From: an uncultured Clostridia bacterium
Lineage (GTDB): Bacteria > Bacillota > Clostridia > Peptostreptococcales > Anaerovoracaceae
Direction of reading: 5' to 3'
NCBI GenBank assembly: GCA_946541285.1
Contig: CAMNJG010000075.1
Location: forward strand, 1-7,257
DNA: 7,257 nucleotides
Shown: positions 1 through 6,608 of the stretch, piece after piece
Position numbering within the stretch: position 1 is the first letter of the stretch
Layout of the letters: every line of letters starts with the position of its first letter
Made by a program: the position numbers and the translations under genes
The notes under the pieces: model-generated
Database searches by the model: none
What the model saw: the letters and a program-made list of their open reading frames with translations, nothing else
Told to the model about the DNA's origin: nothing

Positions 1-68
1 ACTGATATTTCAACGTTTTTCGGTTAATGAGCACGCATTAATCACAATATCCTGTCTGCTTTATACTG

Positions 69-113
69 GTCCGGCAGAATGATTTCCCTGAGGAATCTCT
101 GCCGGACTTTTTT
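69..113 (+). terminator. Strong rho-independent terminator, plus-strand orientation
   Basis: A perfect 10-bp stem (GTCCGGCAGA at 69-78 with TCTGCCGGAC at 98-107) is extended inside by GATTTCC/GGAATC with one bulge and closed by a loop of about 4 bases. Six T residues follow at 108-113 on the plus strand, the classic layout for stopping transcripts entering from the left edge. On the minus strand the same hairpin follows the cbiE-cbiT stop codon, but the bases after it (CAGTATAAAG) are not U-rich. It would therefore be a poor intrinsic terminator for the cobalamin operon, although it could still stabilise the 3' end. The gene it serves is outside the window. Confidence 0.75.
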
Positions 114-1398
114 ATCGCGCTGACAGATCCGCTGTCAGGAGAAACACCGGATTTTCCGCTTTCATCAGGTCATATCCCCCGGTCCGGTGTGAACGGGAAA
201 CCTGAAGCTGTGTCCACGAGCTATCACGGACATGCATTTCTTCAAGAATCTGTACAACTTTCGTAAGTGTCTGGAGCGTTATCGCGCTGATCACCACACG
301 GCAACCGGATTCCGGTTTCTTCTTTTCCTCCGGCTGATCGTTTTCCCGTTTCTGCTGAAGTTTTTTCCGGATGCACTGCAGAATTTCCTCCAGTCTGCCT
401 CCGGATCCGCCGATAAAATAAGCATCCGCGACAGGCAGCTTTTCCAGTGCTTCCGGCGCTTCCCCCTCTACAACCCGCAGATTATCCACGTGAAACCGGA
501 TCGCGTTGGCCCGGATCAGTTCCAGCGCTTCCTGTTTCCTTTCTACGGCGTATACCGTCCCTTTATAGGCGCTCAGGGCGGCTTCTACCGCGACCGAACC
601 GGTCCCTGAGCCGATATCCACCACCACACTGTCAGCCAGGAGCCGGAGGGAACTGAGAATGACCGCCCGAACCTCCCGTTTGGTCATGGGTACCTTCCCA
701 CGAAGAAAATCGTCATCCGGCAGTCCGGCCGGCACCGCTTCCTCCGCTTTCGGATTGTTTACGGCCATCAGAGATAATACTGAAAACGGTTCTTTTCCGG
801 CCTGCCGCAGCAACTCAGCCGCGCTGCCATGACGAATCCGTTCCCTGTCAGAGGAGAGATCTTCTCCGGTGTAAATTTCCAGATCTCCATATCCATAGGC
901 TGAGAGTCTTTCCAGAAGTTCCACGAGATTACCGCCTGTCAGGACAAAGGTCTGCCGGTTTCTCCGGACAAGCGATACAAGATTCAGTTCACGCCCGTGC
1001 GCGCTGACCAGTAACGCATTACTGTAAGGAATCCCGATCCTGGCAGAAAAATACGCAATCGAGGAAATTCCCGGAAGAATGCGGGGCGCGTAGTCTGACA
1101 GTTTTTCTCTCATCCCGTACGCGGCACTGTAAAATCCCGGATCTCCCGTTACCAGCACCAGAATATTTTCTTCCTGTGCCTCATCTACAATCTGACGGAC
1201 CACTTCCGGCCGGTATTCTGACCTGACCGTTTTTCCCTTTGCCGCGAACGAACGGACAATCCGATCCGGCCCGATGATCAGTCCCGCTTCTTCCACAGCA
1301 GAAACAAGCGCAGCCGTCCTGCTTTCCTCCGAACCTGCGCCGGCCCCGGCAATAATGACCTGTTTTTTCATGATTCTTTCTTTCTGTAACAGATTCAC
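112..1398 (-). CDS. cbiE/cbiT: CbiE-CbiT fusion (CobL-type), cobalt-precorrin-7 C5- and cobalt-precorrin-6B C15-methyltransferase
   Basis: This bifunctional cytosolic SAM-dependent enzyme acts late in corrin synthesis. CbiT methylates C15 and decarboxylates the C12 acetate of cobalt-precorrin-6B; CbiE then methylates C5 to give cobalt-precorrin-8. Residues about 12-215 are a tetrapyrrole-methylase (CbiE) domain, with a GAGAGS start, VTGDPGFYS near 83-91 and ILPGISS near 107-113. Residues about 222-428 are CbiT, with GLPDDDFLRGKVPMTKREV near 225-243, the SAM-binding DIGSGTG at 261-267 and FIGGSGG near 328-334. A Lys/Glu-rich stretch at about 348-365 looks like a surface insertion in CbiT. I chose the GTG start because it overlaps the upstream stop as GTGA and has AGGAG 4 bases ahead. 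An ATG nine codons later (1371) gives a more family-like N terminus (MKKQVIIAGAG) but has only a weak purine-rich leader. The TAA stop lies within the A/T tract of the opposite-strand terminator. It is the last operon gene seen here. Confidence 0.95.
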   Translation of the reverse strand: MNLLQKERIMKKQVIIAGAGAGSEESRTAALVSAVEEAGLIIGPDRIVRSFAAKGKTVRSEYRPEVVRQIVDEAQEENILVLVTGDPGFYSAAYGMREKLSDYAPRILPGISSIAYFSARIGIPYSNALLVSAHGRELNLVSLVRRNRQTFVLTGGNLVELLERLSAYGYGDLEIYTGEDLSSDRERIRHGSAAELLRQAGKEPFSVLSLMAVNNPKAEEAVPAGLPDDDFLRGKVPMTKREVRAVILSSLRLLADSVVVDIGSGTGSVAVEAALSAYKGTVYAVERKQEALELIRANAIRFHVDNLRVVEGEAPEALEKLPVADAYFIGGSGGRLEEILQCIRKKLQQKRENDQPEEKKKPESGCRVVISAITLQTLTKVVQILEEMHVRDSSWTQLQVSRSHRTGGYDLMKAENPVFLLTADLSAR

Positions 1399-3017
1399 AG
1401 CTCTCCTGCCCGGATCAGCTGTTCCGCTTCTTCCAGGTGACAGATCTGTGCTTTTTCAGAGTAATCCGGCGGCCGGATCACCAGGACACGGATTCCCAGT
1501 TTTTCTGCCGCGGAGACCTTACTGTCATACCCGCCTTCTTTTCCGGAAGCCTTGGTCACCAGCCACTCCGCGTCCGCGTAATGAAAACAGGCCGTATTCA
1601 TTTCCTCTGTAAAAGGCCCCTGCATACACAGGATATGACTGCTGCGGAAACCTGCTTCCCGCACCTTCCTGAGCGCTGTTTCCGAAGGAAGGATCCGGAT
1701 ATATCCCCGATCTTTCAGATCCTTCAGCTTCACGTACTGCTCTGCGGCATTTGATCCGGTGGCAAAAAACACATTTCCCTGCTGACTGTTCAGATAATGG
1801 ATCGCCGATGCCACATCCGGAAAAATCATCTGTTCCCCGGCACCGGTTCCGATTTCCCGGCGAATACAGATACAGCGTACCCCCGCGTCAGCAGCGGCCC
1901 TGGCAATGCTCCCACTGATATGGGTCGCGTAAGGATGTGTAGCATCCATCACACAGTCATACCGTCCGCTTTCCAGAAGACGGCGAATTTCTGTCTCCGG
2001 CATCCTCCCTTCCAGGATTTCCACAGGTGCTCCCGCCTGTTCCGCAGTTTCCCGGCCATATGCCGAAACCACTGAAAGGGTCACCCGGTAACCTGCTTCA
2101 TCAGCGATGCCGGCCAGTTTCCGGCCTTCTGTCGTGCCACCGAAAATCAGCAGTTTTCTTCCTTTATTACGTTGCTGTGAATGCCCTGGATCATTCGGTA
2201 TTTCCCGTCCGTTTTGCTGAAGCAATCCAGGTGAACCGATCCGGTCCGGATGCCCTGTTTCTCCACCGGCCAAGCATCCATACTTCTGCTGATATCCCCT
2301 CGGTGTAATCATCCGGTCCCGGACCGCAACCGTATCCGCGCTTCCGATAAATACCGTGGAAAGCATATCCACGGATTCTGCAGCCAGTTCCGCGAGGGAC
2401 ATCATCCGGGATTCCTGTCCTTCCCGTCCGGCATTGCGCACAACCGCGCAGACCGTATCCGGACTTTTCCATTTTCTGATGATCTCACAGGCCCGGCGGA
2501 GATGCTCCTTCCGCTGACGGGACGATGGATTGTACAGAACAACAGGAAAATCCCCCCGGGCCGCAGCTTCCAGCCTTTTTTCAATCCGTTCCCAGGGCAC
2601 CAGCTGGTCGCTGAGGCTGATCACCGCGAAATCACAGGAAAGAGGAGATCCCAGGATCGCTCCACAGCTGAGCGCGGCCGTAATCCCCGGAATGATCTCG
2701 ATTTCACCGGGATCGATTCCTTTTTCCAGTGCCACTTCCAGTACCAGGGAGGCCATCCCGTAGACAGCTGCGTCTCCACTGGAAATGACGGCCGTTTTCA
2801 CACCTCCGAGAGCGCTGTCCACGGCGTAATGTACCCTCTCCAGTTCTCCGCGCATCCCCGTCGAAAAATATTCTTTGTCCGGAAATTCATTCCTGATCAG
2901 ATCGAGATACCGCTGATATCCGACAATCTGTTCAGCTTCGCGAAGCGCCCCGCGGGCCCGCGGCGTCATGTCTTCCGGATTTCCGGGACCGATCCCGACG
3001 ACTGATAACATGCTCAT
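1395..3017 (-). CDS. cbiH/cbiJ: CbiH-CbiJ fusion (CobJ-CobK), precorrin-3B C17-methyltransferase and cobalt-precorrin-6A reductase
   Basis: A 540-residue two-domain protein. Residues 1 to about 246 are CbiH/CobJ, the SAM-dependent enzyme that methylates C17 and drives ring contraction to cobalt-precorrin-4. Its motifs are VGIGPGNPEDMT near 7-18, SSGDAAVYGMA at 79-89 (Ala where the family usually has Gly, GDAGVYG), IIPGITA at 108-114 and VLYNPSSRQRKEHL near 160-173. Residues about 247-286 form a Gly/Asn/Gln-rich linker. Residues about 287-540 are CbiJ/CobK, the reductase that makes cobalt-precorrin-6B, with FGGTTEGRKLAG at 292-303, the hallmark DATHPYA at 358-364 and TKASGKEGGYDSK at 488-500. 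The ATG at 3017 has AAGGGA just upstream and overlaps the cbiG stop as ATGA, implying translational coupling. The two activities are not consecutive: CbiF, CbiG and CbiD act between them. Confidence 0.95.
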   Translation of the reverse strand: MSMLSVVGIGPGNPEDMTPRARGALREAEQIVGYQRYLDLIRNEFPDKEYFSTGMRGELERVHYAVDSALGGVKTAVISSGDAAVYGMASLVLEVALEKGIDPGEIEIIPGITAALSCGAILGSPLSCDFAVISLSDQLVPWERIEKRLEAAARGDFPVVLYNPSSRQRKEHLRRACEIIRKWKSPDTVCAVVRNAGREGQESRMMSLAELAAESVDMLSTVFIGSADTVAVRDRMITPRGYQQKYGCLAGGETGHPDRIGSPGLLQQNGREIPNDPGHSQQRNKGRKLLIFGGTTEGRKLAGIADEAGYRVTLSVVSAYGRETAEQAGAPVEILEGRMPETEIRRLLESGRYDCVMDATHPYATHISGSIARAAADAGVRCICIRREIGTGAGEQMIFPDVASAIHYLNSQQGNVFFATGSNAAEQYVKLKDLKDRGYIRILPSETALRKVREAGFRSSHILCMQGPFTEEMNTACFHYADAEWLVTKASGKEGGYDSKVSAAEKLGIRVLVIRPPDYSEKAQICHLEEAEQLIRAGEL

Positions 3018-4015
3018 AATTCCCTTTCCGCCACGGCCAGAGTCACTCCATCTCCGGCAGATTTGCGCACCAGCAGGGTTCCTTTCCAGGGAATACAGCC
3101 CGCCAGCGCACTGCGTTCACAGACATTGTCCGTACCGGTCACACTGGCGACAAAGGCCGAACCGGTAAAGTTCCCGCTCATCCTGTTCAGCTGTTCTGCT
3201 GAGAAAACCACCAGCGGACGATGCCATCGACTCGTCAGATCCAGCAAAGCCGTTTCCTCCGACTTGAGGTTGATCGAGCAGATTTTAAAAACCTGCTCCC
3301 GGTCAATTCCCGCTTCTTCCAGTTTCTGTTCCACGAACCGCCTCAGTTTTTCAGAGTCTGTCCCTTTCCGGCATCCCAGGCCGATGACATATCTGCGTGG
3401 AGTCATCAATGCTGTTACGGTCTGTTGCTGCCGATGTTCTTCCGCAGCAGCGATCTCCGCCGGCCTGACGCGCCAGGAGACATATTCTCCTGACCGGACG
3501 ATCTCCGGCCTGCCGCCCGCAAGGATGGCGGCAGTGACCTGTCGGACAGCCATCCGGTCCTGTATCGTATATCCTTCCCTCTGCGCCCACAGATCCGGAA
3601 CCTCCATCTCCTCCCTGTGCTCCGAGGCAGTCGTGATGACCGCCTGTGCGCCCAGGATTTCCGCCAGATGCTCCGCCAGCACATTGGCCCGGCCCATATG
3701 TCCGGAAAGAACGGGAATCACAAACTTCGCGGTATCATTAATGACGATCACCGCCGGATCCGTCATTTTATCCCGGACATATGGCGCTATGGATCGTACT
3801 GCAATGCCTGCCGCGGAAAAAAAGAGGACAGCTGCCGCCCGATGCGGACCGGTCAACAGTTCCCTGACAAACTTTCCGGTCTCTGTAAAATCTCTTCCGG
3901 AACGGCAGACTTTCAGTCCCGGTACGCGTTCCGCAGCATACTGCCCTGCATCCGTGAAGCACAGGGCCACCGCAGGAACAACCTGTTTTCCCCCACTGAT
4001 ATCATCCAGAAACAT
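3014..4015 (-). CDS. cbiG: CbiG, cobalt-precorrin-5A hydrolase
   Basis: CbiG opens the ring-A delta-lactone of cobalt-precorrin-5A and releases the C20 carbon as acetaldehyde, giving cobalt-precorrin-5B. It is specific to the anaerobic, early-cobalt route, so it helps define the pathway type. The 333 residues match the usual family length. The N-terminal and core part contains FFSAAGIAVRSIAPYVRDK (about 65-83), DPAVIVIND (86-94) and VIPVLSGHMGRAN (99-111). The C-terminal domain begins about residue 207 with YVIGLGCRKGT (209-219) and ends with SVTGTDNVCERSAL (291-304). Two core positions differ from the consensus I know: GHLGGAN reads GHMGRAN, and the usual ITTATD reads ITTASE. The start lies 2 bases after the cbiF stop; the nearest SD-like GGAG is 11 bases upstream, inside the end of cbiF, so initiation probably relies on coupling. 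The 3' end overlaps the next gene by 4 bases. Confidence 0.95.
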   Translation of the reverse strand: MFLDDISGGKQVVPAVALCFTDAGQYAAERVPGLKVCRSGRDFTETGKFVRELLTGPHRAAAVLFFSAAGIAVRSIAPYVRDKMTDPAVIVINDTAKFVIPVLSGHMGRANVLAEHLAEILGAQAVITTASEHREEMEVPDLWAQREGYTIQDRMAVRQVTAAILAGGRPEIVRSGEYVSWRVRPAEIAAAEEHRQQQTVTALMTPRRYVIGLGCRKGTDSEKLRRFVEQKLEEAGIDREQVFKICSINLKSEETALLDLTSRWHRPLVVFSAEQLNRMSGNFTGSAFVASVTGTDNVCERSALAGCIPWKGTLLVRKSAGDGVTLAVAEREL

Positions 4016-4017
4016 TT

Positions 4018-4770
4018 TTACCGGTACTCCGTATGAAATCCCGGATCGTACAGACAGGAACGGTCATAACGCTCTCCCAGAAACGATCCGATCAGGATCA
4101 GCGCAGTTTTTGTAATATTTTCCTGTTCTGCCGCCTCCGCCAGTCCGGAAAGCGTTGTCCGGATCATTTTTTCTTCCGGCCAGGAAGCTTTATACACCAC
4201 TGCGCACGGTGTATCCTCCTGATAGCCTCCGGACGCCAGAAGTTCATCCTGCACCTCCCGGATCATGGATGCACTCAGGAAAACAGCCATCGAAGCACCG
4301 TGCGCCGCCAGTTTCCGGATGGATTCCCTTTCCGGCACTGGTGTCCGTCCTGCCATTCTGGTCAGGATCACCGTCTGTGAAACTCCCGGCAGGGTATATT
4401 CCACCCCCAGAGAAGCCGCTGCCGCGGTAAAACTGCTGACTCCCGGGCAAATCTCGTACGGAATCCCTCTCTCCGCAAGAGCGTCCATCTGTTCCCGGAT
4501 CGCGCCATAAAGACTCGGGTCACCCGTATGGAGCCGGACCACTTTTTTTCCCCTGGCGTACGCTTCCGCCATCACGTCAGTGATCTGTTCCAGATGCATC
4601 TCCGCGCTGTTGTAAATCACCGGATTCTGCTCCGCGTAAGACAGCACTTCCGGATTGACCAGAGAGCCGGCATAGACAATAACTTCCGCCTTTTTCAGCA
4701 GGTTCATCCCCCGGACTGTGATCAGATCCGGCGCGCCACTGCCGGCCCCGACAAAAAATATTTTATTCAT
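4018..4770 (-). CDS. cbiF: CbiF (CobM), cobalt-precorrin-4 C11-methyltransferase
   Basis: This SAM-dependent tetrapyrrole methylase adds a methyl group at C11 of cobalt-precorrin-4 to form cobalt-precorrin-5A, the substrate of the next gene product, CbiG. The 250-residue protein is the normal single-domain length. Diagnostic motifs are FVGAGSGAPDLITVRG near the N terminus (6-21), VYAGSLVNPEVL (32-43), RLHTGDPSLYGAIREQ (79-94) with the SAM-loop GDPSLYG, EICPGVSS (106-113) and LTRMAGRTPVPERE (136-149). These separate CbiF/CobM from CbiH, CbiL and SUMT. The ATG overlaps the cbiD stop by 8 bases and has GGAG 7 bases upstream, so start choice is secure and coupling to cbiD is likely. There is no sign of truncation or frameshift. 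Confidence 0.97.
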   Translation of the reverse strand: MNKIFFVGAGSGAPDLITVRGMNLLKKAEVIVYAGSLVNPEVLSYAEQNPVIYNSAEMHLEQITDVMAEAYARGKKVVRLHTGDPSLYGAIREQMDALAERGIPYEICPGVSSFTAAAASLGVEYTLPGVSQTVILTRMAGRTPVPERESIRKLAAHGASMAVFLSASMIREVQDELLASGGYQEDTPCAVVYKASWPEEKMIRTTLSGLAEAAEQENITKTALILIGSFLGERYDRSCLYDPGFHTEYR

Positions 4771-6283
4771 CTGCTTTCTCCATCGCCACAGTAAACGCGC
4801 CGTCCGTAAACATCAGCACTTCTCCGGAATTCCGCAGGAAGATCATTTCAATCCGTGGACCGTCCGCTCTGCGTTGCGTATGGGCGAGTGCCCTTTCCAG
4901 AATCACATCTGCCGTCAGATCCAGCAGCCCGTTCTGATCCAGCAGATCCAGCCCGGCTTCGGTCGTCACACAGCCATCCAGCTGCCGGAGAAGAGCGGAC
5001 GACGCACCCGCCTGTACCGCGCAGCGCATCAGGATGTCAATCCGGGCGTCCGCGTCCCGCGAGTGTGTATAGAAAATTCCCCCGGCCAGCTTGATCAGCT
5101 TGCCCAGGCTTCCGGCCAGCAGAACCTTCTGAACGCCGGCTTTCTTTGCTTCGTCCAGCGCCTCTCCGGGATAATTACTTACAATCACGGTCTGCGTTTC
5201 CGGGATCAGCAGTTCCTGCCGGACAAAAGCGGCCCCGGTATTCCCCGGCACCAGCGCGAGAAATGTCGAATCCGCGGCTTTGACCCGGACCTCTGTCCGG
5301 ACGGTTTCCGCTACAGCCCTGCCGCTCATCGGTTCCACGATGCCGGTACTTCCCAGGATGGAAATCCCGCCCTGTATGCCAAGCCGGGGATTGAAAGTTT
5401 TTTCCGCAGTCTCCTGACCTCCCGGCGCGGAGATTTCAATCTGAAGCCGCCCTTCATACTCGCAGGCTTCACACACGGAAGCCACAGCATCCCGGATCAT
5501 CCTGCGCGGCCCGGAATTGATGGCCGGTTCACCGGGAGGCTGGTCCAGACCGGGTTTCGTCACAGTACCGATTCCCTCTCCCCCGGTGATAACAAAGCGC
5601 TCTGCTTCCTGCCTGTCCGGAGTCCCCGTTACCGGATCGACGTGTGTGTCACAGTTTCTGTCAATTTCCGCATCTCCCGGAAACAGTTTCCGGAAAATCG
5701 GCCAGCTGCCCGCGTCCAGCTGACTTTCTCCCGACAGCGTGATCAGATTTTTTTCAGACTTCTGCGATTTGCCTTCCGGCGACAGGAACGCCGCGGCCTG
5801 ATCCCAGCGCATCGGAATCACGCCGTTGTCATCTGCCAGGTCAGACAATGTGAAAAACGGAACGCTGTCATCTGCCTGACCGGTGGAAATCCTGTTTTCA
5901 GGATTGTTCTGAACCGGTTTTTGATCCGGCCCGGACGGACCGGAAATCAGGATCATCCCGTGGTCTTCCGCCTCTGTGATTTCTTCAGGCGAAGCCTTTT
6001 CCGGCAGGCGGCTGACTTTCGCGTAAATCAGCATCCCATCTGTCACGTCGATATCCTCTCCGGCATCCTTGCGCACTGCGCAGCAGACCGCGTCCGTTTT
6101 TACAGTCACATCCTCCAGTGGAAACGTGACGGAGACAGACTGGTCCGGATACGGTCGCCACTGAAGCTCAATCTGCTCCAGACTCTGTCCCGTCAGCAAC
6201 ATCCGGGCCGCGGCTTTCGCTGCCGCTGCCGCGCAGGCACCTGTGGTATAGCCATGTCTTTTCCCTGATTTTCCACTGCTCAT
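4763..6283 (-). CDS. cbiD: CbiD, cobalt-precorrin-5B C1-methyltransferase, with large internal insertion
   Basis: CbiD methylates C1 of cobalt-precorrin-5B to give cobalt-precorrin-6A and is a marker of the anaerobic route. Numbering from the chosen ATG (506 residues), the N-terminal GYTTGACA is at 11-18, VTDGMLIYAKV at 80-90, ITGGEGIGTVTKPGL at 232-246, GEPAINSGPRRMI at 251-263, GISILGSTGIVEPMS at 306-320 and VLLAGSLGKLIKLAGG at 387-402. All conserved blocks are present and in order. The family is normally about 350-380 residues; the excess is a hydrophilic stretch of about 134 residues at 92-225, described separately. I chose the ATG at 6283 because AAAGGA lies 10 bases upstream and the resulting N terminus is short, as is typical. 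An in-frame ATG at 6313 adds 10 residues but lacks an SD and sits almost on the predicted transcription start. This is the first gene of the operon; its stop overlaps the cbiF start. Confidence 0.95.
   Translation of the reverse strand: MSSGKSGKRHGYTTGACAAAAAKAAARMLLTGQSLEQIELQWRPYPDQSVSVTFPLEDVTVKTDAVCCAVRKDAGEDIDVTDGMLIYAKVSRLPEKASPEEITEAEDHGMILISGPSGPDQKPVQNNPENRISTGQADDSVPFFTLSDLADDNGVIPMRWDQAAAFLSPEGKSQKSEKNLITLSGESQLDAGSWPIFRKLFPGDAEIDRNCDTHVDPVTGTPDRQEAERFVITGGEGIGTVTKPGLDQPPGEPAINSGPRRMIRDAVASVCEACEYEGRLQIEISAPGGQETAEKTFNPRLGIQGGISILGSTGIVEPMSGRAVAETVRTEVRVKAADSTFLALVPGNTGAAFVRQELLIPETQTVIVSNYPGEALDEAKKAGVQKVLLAGSLGKLIKLAGGIFYTHSRDADARIDILMRCAVQAGASSALLRQLDGCVTTEAGLDLLDQNGLLDLTADVILERALAHTQRRADGPRIEMIFLRNSGEVLMFTDGAFTVAMEKADE
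5609..6010 (-). other. Spacer-like insertion of about 134 residues within CbiD
   Basis: These codons sit between two conserved CbiD blocks, VTDGMLIYAKV and ITGGEGIGTVTKPGL, which in ordinary CbiD proteins are only a few residues apart. The segment is rich in Pro, Gln, Asn, Asp, Ser and Gly (for example GPSGPDQKPVQNNPEN), with a few hydrophobic patches (VPFFTLSDLA, WPIFRKLF). The reading frame is kept and the codon style matches the rest of the gene, so it does not look like a recent insertion or an intein: there are no splicing-type Cys/His-Asn boundaries. Boundaries are approximate and judged from remembered family structure, not from an alignment. No function can be assigned. Confidence 0.7.
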
Positions 6284-6293
6284 CCGCTGCCCG

Positions 6294-6299
6294 TCCTTT
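6294..6299 (-). promoter_or_regulatory. Ribosome binding site deciding the cbiD start
   Basis: On the minus strand this reads AAAGGA, 10 bases before the ATG at 6283. The alternative upstream ATG at 6313 has no SD-like sequence before it. This site is the main reason for preferring the 506-residue form of CbiD. Confidence 0.55.
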
Positions 6300-6327
6300 C
6301 TGCCATCCGGCATCGATTTCAGCTTTT

Positions 6328-6336
6328 ATCATACCA
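6328..6336 (-). promoter_or_regulatory. Candidate extended -10 promoter for the cobalamin operon
   Basis: The minus strand reads TGG-TATGAT, a TGn extended -10 followed by a hexamer with 5 of 6 matches to TATAAT. No good -35 lies 16-18 bases upstream; the nearest TTG-type hexamer (TTGTAA) is about 24 bases away. Transcription would start near 6321, leaving a leader of roughly 38 bases before the ATG at 6283, too short for a cobalamin riboswitch. If the real promoter is further upstream, the leader could be longer. Confidence 0.35.
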
Positions 6337-6531
6337 CAGAATCCGCTCTCCTTTCCCTTACAATTCAGTGAACGGGAGAAGTATAACTTTTCAGTAATCA
6401 GCCACTCAAAATACTGTCCGGAACAGGATCCCGAATTGCTCCGCTCATGATAATACGACCGGATGCTTCCAGAGGCCGTGAACCGAAAACTGATCTTCAG
6501 ATAAACGGTATTGTCTCCATGGATTTTTTCA

Positions 6532-6560
6532 TTGAAATGTAAAAGATAAATGAGTAAACT
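6532..6560 (+). promoter_or_regulatory. Candidate sigma-70-type promoter for the toxin-antitoxin pair
   Basis: TTGAAA at 6532-6537 (5 of 6 to TTGACA) and TAAACT at 6555-6560 (4 of 6 to TATAAT) are separated by exactly 17 bases. Transcription would start near 6567, about 40 bases before the relB ATG. A second -10-like TACTAT at 6586-6591 would put the start inside the ribosome binding site and is less likely. No operator palindrome stands out, although RelB-type antitoxins usually autoregulate such promoters. Confidence 0.4.
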
Positions 6561-6608
6561 TTAATCAGGAAACAATTGTACATCTTACTATAAAAGGAGC
6601 AGGTCATC

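Larger units (their letters stand above)
6284..6608. other. Divergent intergenic region between cbiD and relB
   Basis: About 325 bases separate the cobalamin operon from the antitoxin gene. It holds a candidate extended -10 for cbiD, a candidate plus-strand promoter for the toxin-antitoxin pair, and small inverted repeats (CAGTA at 6392-6396 with TACTG at 6412-6416; CTGT/ACAG around CCGGA at 6414-6426). I looked on both strands for a cobalamin riboswitch and found no convincing B12 box. On the minus strand one frame is free of stops from 6560 down to 6171, running into cbiD in another frame. It has no ATG, GTG or TTG until the ATG at 6332, so I do not call it a gene. Confidence 0.6.

Noticed and set aside
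1..27. Possible tail of a plus-strand gene ending at TAA 25-27, before the terminator
   Set aside because: Only eight codons are visible and they show no motif. The terminator suggests a gene to the left, but this frame cannot be supported.
24..41. Inverted repeat TTAATG/CATTAA near the left edge
   Set aside because: The arms are only 6 bases and A/T-rich, with a 6-base spacer and no associated gene or promoter in view. Chance is a sufficient explanation.
2250..3005. A 251-codon plus-strand open frame opposite the CbiH domain
   Set aside because: The minus strand here carries intact methyltransferase motifs. The plus-strand translation shows no recognisable fold and no suitable context.
3063..4115. 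A 350-codon plus-strand open frame opposite cbiG
   Set aside because: It is an antisense shadow with Ser/Arg/Thr/Pro-rich low-information translation and no family motif. The opposite strand has a clear CbiG.
4718..6268. A 516-codon plus-strand open frame lying opposite cbiD
   Set aside because: It is the antisense shadow of cbiD. Its translation is rich in Arg, His, Pro, Ser and Gln without domain structure, while the minus strand encodes all conserved CbiD blocks. G/C-rich codon use on one strand commonly suppresses stops on the other.
112..6313. Search for CRISPR arrays, tRNA or rRNA genes, IS ends and att sites in the whole cobalamin block
   Set aside because: No regularly spaced repeats, cloverleaf signatures, transposase-like proteins or flanking duplications were seen. 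The frequent TCCGG words reflect codon bias.
6392..6426. GCCACT with nearby small inverted repeats, considered as a plus-strand B12 box
   Set aside because: It lacks the final G and the flanking conserved segments of the cobalamin riboswitch, and on this strand it would precede the toxin-antitoxin pair and not the cobalamin genes.
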